Origin: an uncultured Eubacteriales bacterium
GTDB taxonomy: Bacteria > Bacillota > Clostridia > Lachnospirales > Lachnospiraceae
Direction: 5' to 3'
DNA: 64,000 nt
Assembly: GCA_949292785.1 (NCBI GenBank)
Contig: CASFBK010000003.1
Span: forward strand, 1-64,000
In this document: in pieces, positions 28,439-36,465 of the stretch
Layout: every line of letters begins with the position of its first letter
How positions within the stretch are numbered: the stretch's first letter is position 1
The notes under the pieces: generated by a model
Seen by the model: only the letters and a program-made list of their open reading frames with translations
What the model was told of the DNA's origin: nothing
Database searches by the model: none
Position numbers and translations under genes: made by a program

Positions 28439-28735
28439 CTAGTACAAGTAGCTGTCTGCTACATCTATTGACATATGGTAACAAACAGACAGTCGGTATA
28501 TCTGCTCTGCGATTTCCGTCAACTCCCCTTTAAGCTGTGCTACTTCTTCGTAAAAATCCCTCAGATTTTCCGCGGTATTTCCTTCTATTATGGCTTCTTC
28601 CTTTACCGCGCTTAACAGCTGGCAATACAGTCCCAGGGCTTCTTCGTAATTGACTGCCCGCGTAACAATACGCTCCAGCTCCGCTTGCAGTTCTTCTTCA
28701 TCTACTACAAGGTCATATCCTATGGTCTCATGCAT
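28439..28735 (-). CDS. Small helical partner protein of the type VII effector
   Basis: The 98-aa acidic, all-helical protein (starting MHETIGYDLVVDEEELQ) has no recognised motif. Start at 28735 follows GGGAGGAGTAAGA and lies immediately after the previous stop. Small helical proteins encoded upstream of LXG toxins serve as secretion partners or chaperones, so that role is inferred from position. Confidence 0.7.
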   Translation of the reverse strand: MHETIGYDLVVDEEELQAELERIVTRAVNYEEALGLYCQLLSAVKEEAIIEGNTAENLRDFYEEVAQLKGELTEIAEQIYRLSVCYHMSIDVADSYLY

Positions 28736-28737
28736 TC

Positions 28738-29163
28738 TTACTCCTCCCATTCCAGATTTCTCAATCTTCGTTGTAACTCCTCAAGCTGTACCTCTCTCAT
28801 ACGGCTTTTCTGCCGCAGTTCCTCTTCTTTGCAAAACAGGCTCTCCATTGCTTTTCTTAAGTTCTGTTCTGCCTGTTCATAACTGTCCATTGCTTTTCTA
28901 AACTCCTTCCCCTCCATAAAACCGGCAAGGTCCTCTTGAAATCCTGATACAAAAAACATATTCGGAAGATTCTCACTGGTCTTACGAATCCGTTCCTTAC
29001 GTTCCCCGAAAAAATTTTCAAAGGTATTGCGCTTGTTCCGTACCCGGAATAACACCTCTTCCCTCTTTTCTATCTCGTGCCCGCAATTTATGATTTGGCT
29101 TTGGTATTCCTCAATCTCCGCTGTCAGATTTCTTATTTTGCTGCGTAACTGCTGCGCTGTCAT
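28738..29163 (-). CDS. Coiled-coil protein of the type VII effector operon (YwqH-like)
   Basis: The 141-aa protein is almost entirely coiled coil (about 2-55 and 85-140), starting MTAQQLRSKIRNLTAEIEEY. It resembles in size, position and composition the YwqH/DUF5082 proteins at the head of Bacillus LXG operons. AGGAAGGAGAGAGGG precedes the ATG. It is the first gene of the four-plus-one gene operon. Confidence 0.7.
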   Translation of the reverse strand: MTAQQLRSKIRNLTAEIEEYQSQIINCGHEIEKREEVLFRVRNKRNTFENFFGERKERIRKTSENLPNMFFVSGFQEDLAGFMEGKEFRKAMDSYEQAEQNLRKAMESLFCKEEELRQKSRMREVQLEELQRRLRNLEWEE

Positions 29164-29260
29164 CCCTCTCTCCTTCCTCTTTTCGTATATCATTTTTGCC
29201 TACTGAGTATATGCCTATTTTTAATTTATCTTATAAAAATTAGGTACATTTTCATTCTTT

Positions 29261-29330
29261 GGATTTTTACTGAATCAGTTTTCTGTCGAACGACAGACAT
29301 TAGAAAAATTTCCCCTCTTAATCTAATGTC
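29261..29330 (-). promoter_or_regulatory. Leader element, copy 2 (upstream of the type VII cassette)
   Basis: On the minus strand it begins GACATTAGA (pairing with a later CTAATGTC), carries hairpin CTGTCG/CGACAG (29283-29296) and ends CTGATTCAGTAAAAATCC. The order matches copy 1 at 20926-21010. The remaining bases between this element and 29163, and between 29376 and 29491, hold no gene that I can see. Confidence 0.5.
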
Positions 29331-29347
29331 ATTTATACTCATTGTTT

Positions 29348-29376
29348 AGTATAATTTTTTGGGAAATTTATGTCAA
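29348..29376 (-). promoter_or_regulatory. Promoter of the type VII effector operon
   Basis: TTGACA (29376-29371), 17-nt spacer, TATACT (29353-29348): near-consensus. Transcription begins near 29341, leaving a leader of about 180 nt. Confidence 0.8.
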
Positions 29377-29491
29377 CAAAAAATTTACTTACTCCCTTTA
29401 AATAAAGAAGCCTCCAAAGATGTTTATGCACTTAAGATATGTCAAAAACATTCTGGTAAAATTTACAGTCTGCAACGTTCGCACCTGAAAA

Positions 29492-30880
29492 TTACAGCAG
29501 GAGCGTGAACCTGCTCCCTTTTCCCTCTTCGCTTTCTACGGTTAGACTACCGCCATGCGCCTGGGCAATGGCTTTTGCAATGGTAAGACCGATTCCTGCA
29601 CCTCCGCTTTTGCGGCTGCGGGAGTAATCGGTTCGGTAAAAACGCTCAAATATCAGGGGAAGGTCCTCCTTTGGAATTCCAATTCCATTATCTTCTATTA
29701 CAAGGGCTGCCCCCTCTTCCCTATTTCTTACGAGAATATGAATTCTCCCGCCCACACCTGTGAATTTTACCGCATTCGATAAGAGATTTACTACCACCTG
29801 CTGCAAACGCTGTTTATCGCCATCGACCAGCACAGCTTCGCCCTCTACCTGACAGCTCAGATGTTTTTCCCCAAGCTCTGCTTCGAAAAGAGCGCAAACC
29901 TCCTGCGCCAGCGAAAATAGATTCACCGGCTCCTTTTTCAGCTCCAGATTCTCGCTTTCTATCTGACGGAGACGCTCTAAGTCAGAGACCAGTCCGGTGA
30001 TTCTTCCAATCTCATCATAGCAGTTCTGCAAACGCTCTGGTGTGGGCTCCCAGACGCCCTCTATCATCATTTCCAGATGGGTAGACACGTTGGTAAGAGG
30101 GGTGCGCAGTTCATGCGCTACATCTGTGGTGAGACGCTTGCGCAGCGTTTCCTGCTCCTCTAAGGCATTTGCCATATGGTTTATGGACTGCGTCAAATCC
30201 TGAAGCTCTTTTGTTCTTATATCTGATTCAAAGCGCATGGTATAATTGCCCTCTGATATTTCTCTGGTAAGCTCCATGGTCTTTGTAATGGGCTTTGTAA
30301 TACGTCTTGCCAAAAACATTCCTGCTGCAACTGCTCCTGCAATGGACAAAATTCCGATAACGAAAAGAATCTGGTTTAAGGATTCTAAAAAATGAAAGTC
30401 ATCTTCATCCATATAATAAGGACTGTAATAACTGACTTCTGCATATCCAATCCGCTCTCCACTTTGTTCTAAATCATACCGGCAGGTCACAAAGTCTCCC
30501 TCCAACTGAGGACGGTTCTCCTCCATGCGCAGACGGATATTTTCCATGACCTGATGACATAAGGTCATATCATGATTTTCCGCATCCCATACCATATTAT
30601 GATTCTTATCGTACACCTTCAGGATATACCCCTCATTTAAGGCATACATTCCATAACCATGAATATAGTCCAGATTCCACTCATCCGCATCGGCATCGTA
30701 CTGGCGGCTGAGCCCTTCTGCAATATCCTTTGACCTGTTTTTCTGCTGTGCTTCCATGTATTTTTCAAACTGGTAATTAATGCACAGGTTGGCGGCAAGG
30801 CTGATGATAAAAATGGTAGTCAGCACAAGCAGCGCAATCCCGGCAGACAGCTGGGTGCTGAGTCTTCGTTTTTGTTTCAT
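29492..30880 (-). CDS. Sensor histidine kinase with HAMP domain
   Basis: The 462-aa kinase has membrane helices at about 14-35 and 162-182 flanking an extracellular sensor of about 125 residues, then HAMP, HisKA (VAHELRTPLTNV) and HATPase motifs (NLLSNAVKF, DNGIGIP, GAGIGLTIAKA). The start at 30880 follows GGAGGAACACATT. It is the last gene of the csoR-copA-regulator-kinase operon, so it may sense copper or the envelope stress that copper causes; the sensor carries scattered Met, Cys and His residues (for example MTLCHQVM). Confidence 0.9.
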   Translation of the reverse strand: MKQKRRLSTQLSAGIALLVLTTIFIISLAANLCINYQFEKYMEAQQKNRSKDIAEGLSRQYDADADEWNLDYIHGYGMYALNEGYILKVYDKNHNMVWDAENHDMTLCHQVMENIRLRMEENRPQLEGDFVTCRYDLEQSGERIGYAEVSYYSPYYMDEDDFHFLESLNQILFVIGILSIAGAVAAGMFLARRITKPITKTMELTREISEGNYTMRFESDIRTKELQDLTQSINHMANALEEQETLRKRLTTDVAHELRTPLTNVSTHLEMMIEGVWEPTPERLQNCYDEIGRITGLVSDLERLRQIESENLELKKEPVNLFSLAQEVCALFEAELGEKHLSCQVEGEAVLVDGDKQRLQQVVVNLLSNAVKFTGVGGRIHILVRNREEGAALVIEDNGIGIPKEDLPLIFERFYRTDYSRSRKSGGAGIGLTIAKAIAQAHGGSLTVESEEGKGSRFTLLL

Positions 30881-30945
30881 AATGTGTTCCTCCAAACACA
30901 AAAAGCTCCTTCCCGCAAATGTTTTCCGGGCAGGAAGCTTTTGTT

Positions 30946-31641
30946 TTATGACGGTTTACTCCGGAAACGATAGCCCATGCCATGAACGGTATGGATATAG
31001 ACAGGGTTTTTCGGGTCATCCTCCAGCTTTTTGCGCAGATTTTTTACATGGGTGTCAATAACTCTGTCATAGCCATCAAAGCCCATATCGAATGACAAAC
31101 TGATAAGCTCGTCTCTGGAAAATATTTTTCCGGGATATTTTGCAAGGGCGGAAAGCACTTTCCACTCAATGGGCGTAAGCGCCTCCGTTTTTCCCCGCTT
31201 CTTTACCTCCATGTGTGCAAAATCAATGGTCAAATCCCCCTGATTCCAGGATAAGATTTCTGCCAGGGGCTTTAAGTCATCTGACGCCCGGCGCAAAACG
31301 GTTTCTAAACGGGCATGAAGCTCCTTTAGACTGAAGGGCTTCGTCATGTAATCGTCAGCTCCTATATGAAGTCCGTTTAAAATGTCATCCTCCATATTTT
31401 TTGCAGTCAGCATGATAATGGGAATCCGGGACTGCCTTCGAATACTTTTGCACACCTCTTCCCCGGATAAGTCTGGAAGCATCAAGTCAAGAATCAGGGC
31501 AGAAATATTCCGGGAGCCGAATACCTTAAGGGCTTCCTTTCCGGTTTCTGCCGTAAAAATCCCATAACCCTTGCTTTCCAGATAGGAGGCTACTGCCTCT
31601 CTTGTCATTTTTTCGTCATCTACAATTAATACATTTTTCAT
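30946..31641 (-). CDS. OmpR-family response regulator (copper operon)
   Basis: The 231-aa protein has a receiver domain (LILDLMLPD with the phospho-acceptor, Lys in MTKPFSLKEL) and winged helix ending YIHTVHGMGYRF. Its ATG overlaps the copA stop codon (TAATG), so translation is coupled. The cognate kinase follows 65 nt downstream. Confidence 0.92.
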   Translation of the reverse strand: MKNVLIVDDEKMTREAVASYLESKGYGIFTAETGKEALKVFGSRNISALILDLMLPDLSGEEVCKSIRRQSRIPIIMLTAKNMEDDILNGLHIGADDYMTKPFSLKELHARLETVLRRASDDLKPLAEILSWNQGDLTIDFAHMEVKKRGKTEALTPIEWKVLSALAKYPGKIFSRDELISLSFDMGFDGYDRVIDTHVKNLRKKLEDDPKNPVYIHTVHGMGYRFRSKPS

Positions 31642-31850
31642 TACTGTATGGAAACGACTTTATAATCCTTGTCTTCTACTGCTTTTTTCAGAACCTCGTC
31701 TGCGACCTCTGATTTTAAGGTTACAACAGCTGTTCCTGCTTCATGGCTTACTGCTGCCTCTTCTACCTCTGTCAAAGCCTCTAATGCTTTTTTTACGGCT
31801 GCCTCACAGTGTCCGCACATCATACCTTCGATTTTCATTGTTTTTTCCAT
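31641..31850 (-). CDS. Possible internally initiated CopZ-like copper chaperone
   Basis: Within copA, in frame, AAAAGGAG stands 9-10 nt before an ATG at 31850, and the 69-aa product from there is exactly one complete heavy-metal domain with MCGHC. This could yield a free copper chaperone in addition to the fused domain. It is a prediction; a single-product fusion remains possible. Confidence 0.45.
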   Translation of the reverse strand: MEKTMKIEGMMCGHCEAAVKKALEALTEVEEAAVSHEAGTAVVTLKSEVADEVLKKAVEDKDYKVVSIQ

Positions 31851-34310
31851 TGTTTTGTTCTCCTTTTCGTTTTTATTGTTTTGATTGTTACTGTTTTGAT
31901 TGTTACTGTTTTGATTGTTACTGTTTTCTATGGTATGTTCCGTTATACCCTTTTCCTCTTCTCTGTTTTTATAGGCTGTTTTCCCTTTTCTGTCTTTTCT
32001 GCCGTCATGCACCTTGAAAAAGTTCAGGCGCAGGGCGTTGGTTACTACGCAGAAGCTGGAAAGGCTCATGGCTGCCGCTCCAAACATGGGGTTTAACTGC
32101 CAGCCCAGAATCGGAATGAATATACCTGCCGCAAGGGGGATTCCAATGATATTATAAATAAATGCCCAGAACAGATTTTCATGGATATTCCGCAGTGAGG
32201 CACGGCTTAAGCGAATTGCGGCAGGAACATCCAGAAGGCGGCTTTTCATCAGAACAACGTCTGCCGCATCAATGGCAACATCTGTTCCGGCGCCAATGGC
32301 GATTCCAATATCAGCCCTTGTCAATGCCGGAGCATCGTTAATTCCGTCTCCCACCATGGCAACCTTGCCTTTCTTTTTCAGTTCGCGGATAACGCTTTCC
32401 TTCCCCTCCGGCAATACGCCCGCAATAACCTCGTCCACGCCTGCCTGTTTTCCGATGGCTTTGGCGGTGCGCTCATTATCTCCAGTCAGCATCACCACAT
32501 GGATTCCCATATTCTGCATTTCCTTTACTGCCTGAGGACTGTCCTCTTTGATAACATCCGCTACCGCAATAATACCCATAAGCTGATTATCCTTGCTGAA
32601 AAATAGTGGGGTCTTTCCTTCCTCTGCCAGCCTTTCTGACTGCGCTTTTATTTCCTCAGATACCACTGCTCTGGTATGGATGAAGTTATAGTTTCCACCA
32701 TTTAATGTGGCTTTGTTCCAGACAGCAGTCAGTCCATTTCCGGGAAGCGCCTGGAATTCGGTTACTTCCTCTGCTGTCAAATTCTCCTCTTTGGCATATT
32801 GTAAAATCGCCCGCGCCAGAGGGTGTTCACTTTTTTTCTCCAATGCATAAGCCAGACGGAGCAGTTCATCTCTGCCAACTCCTTCTGCCGGTAAAATATC
32901 CGTAACCTTTGGCTCTCCTAAGGTAATGGTTCCAGTCTTGTCCAGTGCAACAATCTGCATTTTTCCCGCTTCTTCTAAGGAAACTGCAGTTTTAAACAGA
33001 ATACCGTTTTTGGCTCCCACTCCGTTTCCTACCATAATAGCAACAGGAGTTGCAAGGCCAAGAGCGCAGGGGCAACTGATAACCAGAACAGAAATACCAC
33101 GCGCCAGGGCAAAACCGATGGTCTGTCCGGCAAGAAGCCAGCCGATGATTGTCACAATGGCAATCACGATAACCGTCGGAACGAAAACGCCGGATACCTT
33201 GTCCGCAATCTTGGCAATGGGCGCCTTGGTTGCCGCAGCGTCACTGACCATCTGGATAATCTGAGACAATGTGGTATCTTCGCCTACTCTTGTAGCTTCA
33301 CATTTGATGAAGCCGGACTGATTCAAAGTTGCCGCGGAAACCGTATCTCCTGCTGCCTTGTCTACCGGAATGCTTTCTCCGGTCAATGCTGCTTCGTTGA
33401 CTGCACTGGTTCCTTCGATTACTACGCCGTCTACCGGAATATTTTCACCGGGGCGTACCACGAAAATGTCACCTTTTTTTACCTGTTCAATGGAAACCTC
33501 TGTTTCCACACCGTCCCGGATGATCACTGCTGTCTTAGGCGCCAGCTTCATGAGGCTTTTCAGGGCGTCGGTGGTCTTCCCTTTGGAGCGCGCCTCTAAC
33601 ATTTTTCCTACCGTAATCAGGGCAAGAATCATGGCTGCCGACTCAAAATAAAACTCATGCATGTAGGACATCACTGCTTCGACATCGCCCTTTACCTGCG
33701 CATCTGTCATGGCAAAAAGGGCAAAGGTACTGTAGCCAAAAGCTGCTGTGGCTCCCAGCGCAACCAGCGTGTCCATGTTTGGCGCCTTATGGATAAGCCC
33801 CTTAAAGCCACTGATAAAAAACTTCTGATTGATTACCATGACCGCAATGGTCAAAAGCATCTGCACCAGCCCCATGGCTACGTGGTTCCCGTCAAAAACG
33901 GAGGGCAGAGGCCAGCCCCACATCATATGTCCCATGGAAAAATACATGAGGACCACAAGGAAACCGATAGATGCGATTAACCTCTTTTTCAAAGCGGGCG
34001 TCTCTCTGTCCTTTAAGGCATCTTCGCCCATGCCAGAAGCCGCTTGAGCATTTCCCACTGCACCGGCTCTTTCACCTGCTGCATTTCCACTTGCCGCTCC
34101 CTTTCCCGGGGCGCTCTTTGGAGCTGCGCCGTATCCTGCGTGTTCCACCGCCGCAATAATGTCCCCAGGGGCGGCAGTTCCCTCTACTCCCATGGAGTTC
34201 GTCAAAAGACTTACCGAACAGGAAGTAACGCCCGGCACCTTGGAAACCGCTTTTTCTACCCGGCTGCTACACGCCGCGCAGCTCATACCGGTTACTGTAT
34301 ATTGTTCCAT
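31641..34310 (-). CDS. copA: Copper-exporting P1B-type ATPase fused to a C-terminal CopZ-like domain
   Basis: The 889-aa pump exports Cu(I) from the cytoplasm using ATP. It has an N-terminal heavy-metal domain (GMSCAACSSRVEKA, residues 8-21), a long Gly/Ala-rich linker, eight membrane helices with the metal-binding CPC in VISCPCALGLATPV, the phosphorylated Asp in LDKTGTITLG, the HP motif in KKSEHPLARAI and GDGINDAPAL. After the usual end come an Asn-rich linker (SNNQN three times, 797-811) and a second heavy-metal domain (821-889, GMMCGHCEAAVKKAL). The fusion is unusual; see the internal start at 31850. Start: AAGGAGGTTTTCGAA before ATG. Confidence 0.95.
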   Translation of the reverse strand: MEQYTVTGMSCAACSSRVEKAVSKVPGVTSCSVSLLTNSMGVEGTAAPGDIIAAVEHAGYGAAPKSAPGKGAASGNAAGERAGAVGNAQAASGMGEDALKDRETPALKKRLIASIGFLVVLMYFSMGHMMWGWPLPSVFDGNHVAMGLVQMLLTIAVMVINQKFFISGFKGLIHKAPNMDTLVALGATAAFGYSTFALFAMTDAQVKGDVEAVMSYMHEFYFESAAMILALITVGKMLEARSKGKTTDALKSLMKLAPKTAVIIRDGVETEVSIEQVKKGDIFVVRPGENIPVDGVVIEGTSAVNEAALTGESIPVDKAAGDTVSAATLNQSGFIKCEATRVGEDTTLSQIIQMVSDAAATKAPIAKIADKVSGVFVPTVIVIAIVTIIGWLLAGQTIGFALARGISVLVISCPCALGLATPVAIMVGNGVGAKNGILFKTAVSLEEAGKMQIVALDKTGTITLGEPKVTDILPAEGVGRDELLRLAYALEKKSEHPLARAILQYAKEENLTAEEVTEFQALPGNGLTAVWNKATLNGGNYNFIHTRAVVSEEIKAQSERLAEEGKTPLFFSKDNQLMGIIAVADVIKEDSPQAVKEMQNMGIHVVMLTGDNERTAKAIGKQAGVDEVIAGVLPEGKESVIRELKKKGKVAMVGDGINDAPALTRADIGIAIGAGTDVAIDAADVVLMKSRLLDVPAAIRLSRASLRNIHENLFWAFIYNIIGIPLAAGIFIPILGWQLNPMFGAAAMSLSSFCVVTNALRLNFFKVHDGRKDRKGKTAYKNREEEKGITEHTIENSNNQNSNNQNSNNQNNKNEKENKTMEKTMKIEGMMCGHCEAAVKKALEALTEVEEAAVSHEAGTAVVTLKSEVADEVLKKAVEDKDYKVVSIQ
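31879..31923. repeat. Three tandem 15-bp repeats in the copA linker
   Basis: TTTTGATTGTTACTG is repeated exactly three times (31879, 31894, 31909). On the minus strand it encodes SNNQN repeats between the ATPase core and the CopZ-like domain. Being a multiple of three, copy-number change keeps the frame. Confidence 0.95.
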
Positions 34311-34338
34311 TTCGAAAACCTCCTTGCAAATTCAGATA

Positions 34339-34707
34339 TTATTTCATTAATTTCTGTATGGTGGCTACCAGTTCGTCAATGACTTCGTCTTTTCCTTCTC
34401 GGATATCCCTTGCCACACAGTTTCGTATATGATTTGCAAGCAAATCTTTATTAAAGGCATTTAAGGCTGCTGTCACTGCCGAGGACTGAACCAGAATATC
34501 AGCACAATAGGCATCCCGCTCTACCATTCCCCGGATTCCGCGAATCTGACCCTCGATACGGTTCAGACGATGAATCAGTTTTTTGCGCTCCTCTTGGGAA
34601 CGTTCTGTCATTTTGCTGCTACAACAGGATGGCGCACTGCTGCTGTCCTCTATAGTGCTGTTGATTTCCGCTGCATGACAACATGTGTTTGAACTTTTAT
34701 CTTCCAT
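34339..34707 (-). CDS. csoR: CsoR-family copper-sensing repressor
   Basis: The 122-aa protein has the CsoR/DUF156 helical core (KKLIHRLNRIEGQIRGIRGM) and the Cys-His-Cys copper site: Cys in DAYCADIL, His and Cys in HIRNCVARD. A Cys-rich N-terminal tail (NTCCHAAE, APSCCSSK) is extra. GAGGAAATCATA precedes the ATG at 34707. It lies 28 nt upstream of copA and two matching operators lie in its promoter. Confidence 0.93.
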   Translation of the reverse strand: MEDKSSNTCCHAAEINSTIEDSSSAPSCCSSKMTERSQEERKKLIHRLNRIEGQIRGIRGMVERDAYCADILVQSSAVTAALNAFNKDLLANHIRNCVARDIREGKDEVIDELVATIQKLMK

Positions 34708-34785
34708 TATGATTTCCTCGCTTTTATTTTTCCCTTTGGATTGTATCAGATACACGTTCTCGTATTAATATTTTGTATCCATCAA

Positions 34786-34836
34786 GATACCCCTACCAGG
34801 TATCTACATGATATACCGGTATGGGGTATCTGTCAA
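34786..34836 (-). promoter_or_regulatory. csoR-copA promoter with two CsoR operators
   Basis: Promoter TTGACA (34836-34831), 17-nt spacer, TATCAT (34813-34808). One site, GATACCCC...GGTATATC (34810-34830), fills the spacer; a second, GATACCCCTACCAGGTATC (34786-34804), lies just after the transcription start. Both have the GTATCC/CCCC-rich inverted form known for CsoR (ATACCC...GGGTAT). A further TGTATC/GATACA palindrome is at 34742-34754. Confidence 0.75.
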
Positions 34837-34875
34837 GTAATTTTTCTTTTTAATTACAGATTTAATATTACAGAT

Positions 34876-36378
34876 TTAATCGCAGCAGGAGCCGTAACTG
34901 TCTCCAGAAGCCGAAAATACCGACTCAGGGTATATAATGGTTTCAAAGGAATCCACCTCTTCCCGGATTGCCGCTTCCGCTCCATCTACGGCACTGCCTG
35001 CTGCTCCGTCGGCAGAAGCATCATCCTCGTCTACCACAAAAATATTTCCCCGTATCATCCCCATCCAGCAGCTATACTGGTATGTTCCAGCTTTCTCCGG
35101 TGTGAATTCTATAATATTTTCTCCTGTTTGAAAGGTATGTTCAATGTCAAAATCCTTTGCCAGCATTTTGTAGTTACATCCGGTAATACTGCCCTCCGGC
35201 GCATCAATTATCCATCTTACCGGTGTTCCAGCCTTCACTGTAATACTGGGATAACGCCCGGCAGAAAGAGTACTTTCCACCACTTGTACGCCCTCCTCTG
35301 TTGTTGCAGCGCTGTCAGCAGAATCCTTATCTGTATTATTTCCTGCTGCCACAGCAAAGCCGGACAGACTGCTTCCCTGAGAGAGCATGGCAAGTCCCAG
35401 TACCACCACCAGCACTGCTCCTACGTTCATAACCGTTTTGGTAAATTTTTTTCCTAATGCGGCAACGATAGAACCAAGCCCTAACATCAGCGGTACGGTT
35501 CCAAGACTGAAAAACAGCATGGAAAGAGCACCTGCAAAAGGATTACCGGAGGCAAGTGCTACAATCTGCATGGACTGAAGCGGTCCACAGGGCATAAAAC
35601 CGTTTAAAAGTCCTATGATTAGCGGCTGCTTGCTTTTTATTTTTTTCCTGCCAAGCGTTACTGCCAGAAACTTTGGCATTCGTGGCGTCAGCCTGCGAAG
35701 TCCGGGAAAAAGTCCCAGCATATTGATACCCATGATTACCATGATGGCTCCGGCTATGATTTTTAAAATCCCCTGGAACATGGAGGACAGACCGGTTTCT
35801 GTCGTTCCTCCTAACACCATGCCAACAAGACCAAGGATAAAGCCGATGAAGGTATAGGAAATCACTCGTCCCAGATTATAAAGAAAGGACGGCAGAAACG
35901 GAGAAAATTTGTTTCCGGTAACTGTTGCTTTCTTGGGAATAGACTGGGAAAGGTTAATTCCACCGCACATGGCAATGCAGTGGACCGAGGTAATCAATCC
36001 AATCACAAACAGCATACCGTATCCCATACCAGTGTCTGCCAGACGGCCTGGCGCCAGACGGTTCAATATACCAATGTGCTGCAGCAGCCCATAGAGAAAA
36101 ATAATAAGCACTAGTATACTTATGGTATGGGTTATATCGACTCCCTCCCGGGCGCCATTCGACAGCACAGTATAATCCATTTTTTCAATGATTCTTTTTA
36201 TATCTTTCAGGGAAATCACAGCAGAATCATAGGTGACCTCTGCTGTTCCTGCTGTGTAGCTGACCGTTACCTTTTTAATTCCGGCTGTATTTTGAAGTTT
36301 TTTTTGAATTTTATTCTGACAGCTGATACAGGTCATTCCTCCGATATTCAGCCGTTTTGTGATGATTTCAGATGCCAT
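34876..36378 (-). CDS. HMA / DsbD-like membrane / cupredoxin fusion protein, copper handling
   Basis: The 500-aa protein has an N-terminal heavy-metal domain (GMTCISCQNKIQKK, 14-27), a membrane domain of about seven to eight helices (about 85-345) of the DsbD_2/SafE type with HCIAMCGG and GFMPCGPLQSMQ, a Ser/Ala-rich spacer, and an extracellular cupredoxin-like domain (about 370-455, with YQYSCWMGM giving Cys and Met ligands). It ends in GSCCD. The set suggests transfer of copper (or electrons) from a cytoplasmic domain across the membrane to an external blue-copper-type domain. It lies upstream of csoR-copA on the same strand with its own control region. Confidence 0.82.
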   Translation of the reverse strand: MASEIITKRLNIGGMTCISCQNKIQKKLQNTAGIKKVTVSYTAGTAEVTYDSAVISLKDIKRIIEKMDYTVLSNGAREGVDITHTISILVLIIFLYGLLQHIGILNRLAPGRLADTGMGYGMLFVIGLITSVHCIAMCGGINLSQSIPKKATVTGNKFSPFLPSFLYNLGRVISYTFIGFILGLVGMVLGGTTETGLSSMFQGILKIIAGAIMVIMGINMLGLFPGLRRLTPRMPKFLAVTLGRKKIKSKQPLIIGLLNGFMPCGPLQSMQIVALASGNPFAGALSMLFFSLGTVPLMLGLGSIVAALGKKFTKTVMNVGAVLVVVLGLAMLSQGSSLSGFAVAAGNNTDKDSADSAATTEEGVQVVESTLSAGRYPSITVKAGTPVRWIIDAPEGSITGCNYKMLAKDFDIEHTFQTGENIIEFTPEKAGTYQYSCWMGMIRGNIFVVDEDDASADGAAGSAVDGAEAAIREEVDSFETIIYPESVFSASGDSYGSCCD

Positions 36379-36424
36379 AATTGCCCTCCTATACTATTTT
36401 AATTTAGTATAGAGGGCAATTATG
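36376..36424 (-). promoter_or_regulatory. 20-bp inverted repeat burying the ribosome binding site and start codon
   Basis: Left arm 36376-36396 and right arm 36405-36424 are complementary over 20 bp with one bulged base and an 8-nt loop. On the minus strand the 3' arm contains GGAGG and the ATG of the HMA/cupredoxin gene. In RNA this would hide the translation start; as DNA it could be an operator, since TATACT in the 5' arm could also be a -10 box. Confidence 0.65.
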
Positions 36425-36465
36425 TGATTTTTATGTGGATTTGAGCGCAATTTTAAATATCACGC

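Noticed and set aside
31784-32096. Plus-strand frames opposite the copA linker repeats
   Set aside because: Low-complexity shadows caused by the 15-bp repeats.
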